This document shows, piece by piece, positions 4,788 through 6,676 of a stretch of 6,676 nt of DNA. A program made the translations under genes and the position numbers. This DNA comes from Ruminococcaceae bacterium UBA6842. Lineage in GTDB: Bacteria > Bacillota > Clostridia > Oscillospirales > Acutalibacteraceae. The notes beneath the pieces are model-generated. The model had not been told where the DNA came from, made no database searches, and saw only the letters and a program-made list of their open reading frames with translations. The stretch lies in contig DKDS01000079.1 in NCBI GenBank assembly GCA_002451855.1, forward strand, positions 1 through 6,676. Reading direction: 5' to 3'. Within the stretch, counting starts at the first letter, position 1; the number at the start of each line of letters is the position of its first letter.

Positions 4788-5738
4788 ATAAAACTGAAAA
4801 TCAAATACGGTAATGAGTCTGCCGACATCCGATTTCCTTGCTCTGAAACGGAAATGAGTACGGTACTTGAAAAAATCCACGCCGAGGATGTTACGCCGCT
4901 TGAAGTGTATGTAGCCGAGGCGGTGTTCCCCGAAGAACTCGGCTTCCTTCAAGACCGATTTGTTAACCTAGACGAAGTCAACTTCCTTGGAAAGCGAATG
5001 GATGCTTTCTTCGGCGATGAGGAATATCAGTTTTATGAGGCGATGAAATCAGAGGGCTTTGATACCTTGCTCGACCTTATAAACCTGAGCTTCAACCTCA
5101 ACCGTTATCCGCTTATTCGGGACATAAGCGACATGGGCAAAATCGGCAGAGAATACCTGCTCACGATCAAAGGCTGTCTGCCTGCCGATGATGCGGACGA
5201 CCCTAAATACGCGAAGCTCGGCAGAGAACTTGTTCATTCCGGTAAAGGCGTTTTTACCGAACACGGATTGCTTTTTGTTGATGAAAACACTCCGTTTCAA
5301 AAGCTGTATGACGGACAGGTCTTTCCGCCGTATGTATATGACTCGGATGTGCTTTGCATTGTAAAGGCCGAGTATAACGGAAAAAGTGAATATCTGTATC
5401 TGCCATGCGAGGAAAAGGCTATAGACAAAGCGGTTGCAAGGCTTGGAACTGCACCCGAAAATGCGGAAATTACATTAGAGGATTTCAGCATCAACAACCC
5501 CAAATGGTTTGATAGGCTCAAACGGATTGCCGCAGATGAGGGTGTGTATGAGTTAAACCGCCTTGCAAGTGCTATAAACAACGCCGATACGGACTTGAAA
5601 AAATTATGGTTGGTTGCGGAATACGCCGAGGTCGAGGACGCCGGGCAGCTTGCACGGCTTGCTGAAAATATCGGTTGCTTCAAGGTTATTGAAGATGTTA
5701 GCGATTACGATGATGTCGGCAGATATATCGTCGACAAT
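4785..5738 (+). repeat. Diverged tandem duplication at protein level inside the ArdA-like gene
   Basis: Unit 1 covers roughly residues 1-125 (4785-5159) and unit 2 roughly 191-318 (5355-5738). Each has a strand-rich start ending in Phe/Leu-Pro-Cys, a helix, then an ArdA-like helical part ending in a D-x-S-D...G-R segment. The offset between matched residues stays near 189-192, so few gaps are needed. The copies are not recognisable at DNA level, so the duplication is old. Confidence 0.5.
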
Positions 5739-5921
5739 AACGATTGCTATGCATTGCATCCCGAATTGGAAGACTACTTCGATTTTAACGGTTTCGGAGA
5801 GCATATTGCCGAGGAATACAGCGGCAAATTTGTTGACGGTAATTTCATCTATAACGATACAGATACAGGTCTGTCTGAGATTTTATATCAGGACGAGCCT
5901 ATTACGATGGGAGGAATGTAA
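4785..5921 (+). CDS. ArdA-like antirestriction protein with a duplicated unit
   Basis: 378 residues, strongly acidic. ArdA proteins mimic DNA and block type I restriction enzymes, protecting incoming mobile DNA; this is family knowledge. Resemblance is clearest in YELNRLASAI (255-264), AEYAEVEDAGQLARLAENI (278-296) and EDVSDYDDVGRYIVD (303-317), followed by the acidic tail PELEDYFDFNGFGEHIAEE (326-344). The protein appears internally duplicated: residues 6-31 match 195-220 (shared Pro-Cys at 18-19 and 207-208), and 65-125 match 257-316, where IRDISDMGKIGREY (111-124) pairs with IEDVSDYDDVGRYI (302-315). Classic ArdA is about 165 residues, so this is a double-size member. It starts 12 bases after its upstream neighbour and is followed after 2 bases by the next gene. 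Named by recall of similar annotated proteins, not by a search. Confidence 0.65.
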   Translation: MIKLKIKYGNESADIRFPCSETEMSTVLEKIHAEDVTPLEVYVAEAVFPEELGFLQDRFVNLDEVNFLGKRMDAFFGDEEYQFYEAMKSEGFDTLLDLINLSFNLNRYPLIRDISDMGKIGREYLLTIKGCLPADDADDPKYAKLGRELVHSGKGVFTEHGLLFVDENTPFQKLYDGQVFPPYVYDSDVLCIVKAEYNGKSEYLYLPCEEKAIDKAVARLGTAPENAEITLEDFSINNPKWFDRLKRIAADEGVYELNRLASAINNADTDLKKLWLVAEYAEVEDAGQLARLAENIGCFKVIEDVSDYDDVGRYIVDNNDCYALHPELEDYFDFNGFGEHIAEEYSGKFVDGNFIYNDTDTGLSEILYQDEPITMGGM

Positions 5922-5923
5922 AT

Positions 5924-6664
5924 ATGATAACCGCAATTATCCGCAATAAAGAGAACGCTCTCGTTCTCGAACTGCCTCACAGTATCTATGGCATTTATGA
6001 AAAATTGCAGTCTATCGGTATCCGGCAGCCGCCGAAACAGATCCCGCTGACGGATAACGAAGACGAGGATATCGGCGTAAAGCTGTATAGCGACAGCAGT
6101 ATAGGACGGCATTTACTTCTCACGCTGAATGAGAAAAACACCATCGCCGACGCCAATATGCTGACGAATGTCATTCTGGCGGCAAACGAGGACATCAAGG
6201 AGGAACTTGAACAGAATATCCTCTACGACCAATACGGCTCGATGGACGAAGTGATTTCTGCCGTCCGTCAAATGACGCAGGATGCAGGACCGGTAAAAGC
6301 GGTATTTTTCTGTCCTCTTGTCGGAAATATCGACGAGGGCAGCGGGGATATGTTCACGGTCGGCGATTCATATCTTGCAGACAGCGCGTATGAAATTGCC
6401 GACGCATTAAAGGAATACCTCGCAAATGACGAAAACGACATGGCGTTCTACTACAATGAGGAGGACGGCGTGAGCGAAAAACTGACATCGGCCGTATGGT
6501 CGGTGGAAATGCACGGCGATAGATTGTTCGGGCGAATCGACTGCAGTCTCAAAGAAGCTCTCACGGCAGAGGAAACTGAAATACTCCGAGATTGGCTTAT
6601 CGGACAATGTTCGGATGGTTATGTGCCGTATTTTAATATGTTGAAAAGGAGCCGAAATGCGTAG
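5924..6664 (+). CDS. Uncharacterised accessory protein with an ArdA-like N-terminal unit
   Basis: 246 acidic residues, soluble in appearance, function not recognised. The N-terminal part (5-33, IIRNKENALVLELPHSIYG and on) has the same layout as the repeated unit of the preceding protein, with Pro18 in the same place and His19 instead of Cys; ANMLTNVILAANEDIKEELE (77-96) resembles that unit's helical part. The C-terminal part differs: VKAVFFCPLVGNID (124-137), a helix YEIADALKEYLANDE (156-170), AVWSVEMHGDRLFGRIDC (190-207) and LTAEETEILRDWLIGQCSDG (213-232). I recall related proteins in Firmicute integrative elements where GQxSDG is followed by a conserved Gly/Glu/Phe stretch, not seen here. 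GGGAGGA at 5909-5915, inside the preceding gene, supports ATG 5924. Its end overlaps the next start by 8 bases. Confidence 0.8.
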   Translation: MITAIIRNKENALVLELPHSIYGIYEKLQSIGIRQPPKQIPLTDNEDEDIGVKLYSDSSIGRHLLLTLNEKNTIADANMLTNVILAANEDIKEELEQNILYDQYGSMDEVISAVRQMTQDAGPVKAVFFCPLVGNIDEGSGDMFTVGDSYLADSAYEIADALKEYLANDENDMAFYYNEEDGVSEKLTSAVWSVEMHGDRLFGRIDCSLKEALTAEETEILRDWLIGQCSDGYVPYFNMLKRSRNA

Positions 6665-6676
6665 TGTTTATCACGA
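6657..6676 (+). CDS. Start of a further accessory gene, cut off by the window end
   Basis: ATG 6657 opens a frame reading M-R-S-V-Y-H before the window ends. AAGGAG at 6646-6651 is 5 bases upstream and the start overlaps the previous stop by 8 bases, the same tight packing as the other genes here. Nothing can be said about its product. Confidence 0.55.

Larger units (their letters stand above)
2646..6676 (+). mobile_element. Accessory region, probable part of an integrative element next to tRNA-Pro
   Basis: Inferred from content and position. After an intact tRNA gene the window changes from housekeeping genes to a run of poorly known proteins, including an ArdA-like antirestriction protein typical of conjugative elements, arranged head to tail on one strand. 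The start of the ART-like gene is AT-rich (41 G+C of 120 bases counted at 2701-2820), while part of the ArdA-like gene is GC-richer (34 of 60 at 5161-5220), an uneven composition. No integrase, relaxase or second att copy is inside the window, so both the boundaries and the element class are unproven. Confidence 0.4.

Noticed and set aside
5297..5683. 128-codon reverse-strand frame inside the ArdA-like gene
   Set aside because: Antisense shadow: serine-rich translation, no family features, and the + strand frame shows conserved repeat structure.
2503..6676. CRISPR array, insertion sequence or second copy of the tRNA 3' end (att site)
   Set aside because: No regularly spaced direct repeats, no transposase or integrase signatures and no repeat of the tRNA end were found by reading.

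Overview
The window looks like a low-to-medium GC Gram-positive chromosome from class Clostridia, probably a gut Oscillospiraceae/Ruminococcaceae-type organism. The evidence is the rpsP-khpA-rimM-trmD order, an HPr with both His15 and Ser46, strong AGGAGG-type ribosome binding sites, sigma-A promoters with extended -10 motifs, and accessory genes of a kind I associate with integrative elements of gut Firmicutes. The lineage is inference from style, not a computed placement.

Left part (1-2444), core genome. The 3' end of rpsP (ribosomal protein S16) is followed by khpA (KH-domain RNA binder), rimM (30S maturation) and trmD (tRNA m1G37 methyltransferase), a translation and ribosome-assembly operon. 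A run of three inverted repeats, the last terminator-like, sits between khpA and rimM. rimM and trmD overlap. rplS, the usual next gene, is not here. Instead there is a 194-base gap with a clear promoter, then ptsH (HPr) with a strong terminator, then an independently promoted tRNA-Pro(GGG).

Junction (2445-2715). Behind the tRNA come a 12-bp perfect hairpin, about 100 bases without recognisable content, a classical terminator and a third weaker hairpin. I found no convincing promoter for the next gene. An intact tRNA followed by accessory genes is a common arrangement for an element integrated at a tRNA 3' end, but no integrase or second att copy lies in the window.

Right part (2716-6676), accessory region, all on the + strand. 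First is a 248-residue protein whose C-terminal half carries R, S-x-T and E-x-E signatures compatible with an R-S-E type ADP-ribosyltransferase. It is followed after 15 bases by an unrecognised 214-residue protein and a terminator. Then comes a tightly packed run: a 192-residue protein with a possible internal start, a 378-residue acidic ArdA-like (antirestriction) protein built from two diverged copies of one unit, a 246-residue protein whose N-terminus looks like a third copy of that unit, and the first codons of another gene. Start and stop codons are 2 to 12 bases apart or overlap by 8, so these genes are probably co-translated. The region reads as mobile-element cargo with a possible anti-defence role. 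The ART-like gene plus its neighbour and the repeated ArdA-like units are the parts most worth following up.
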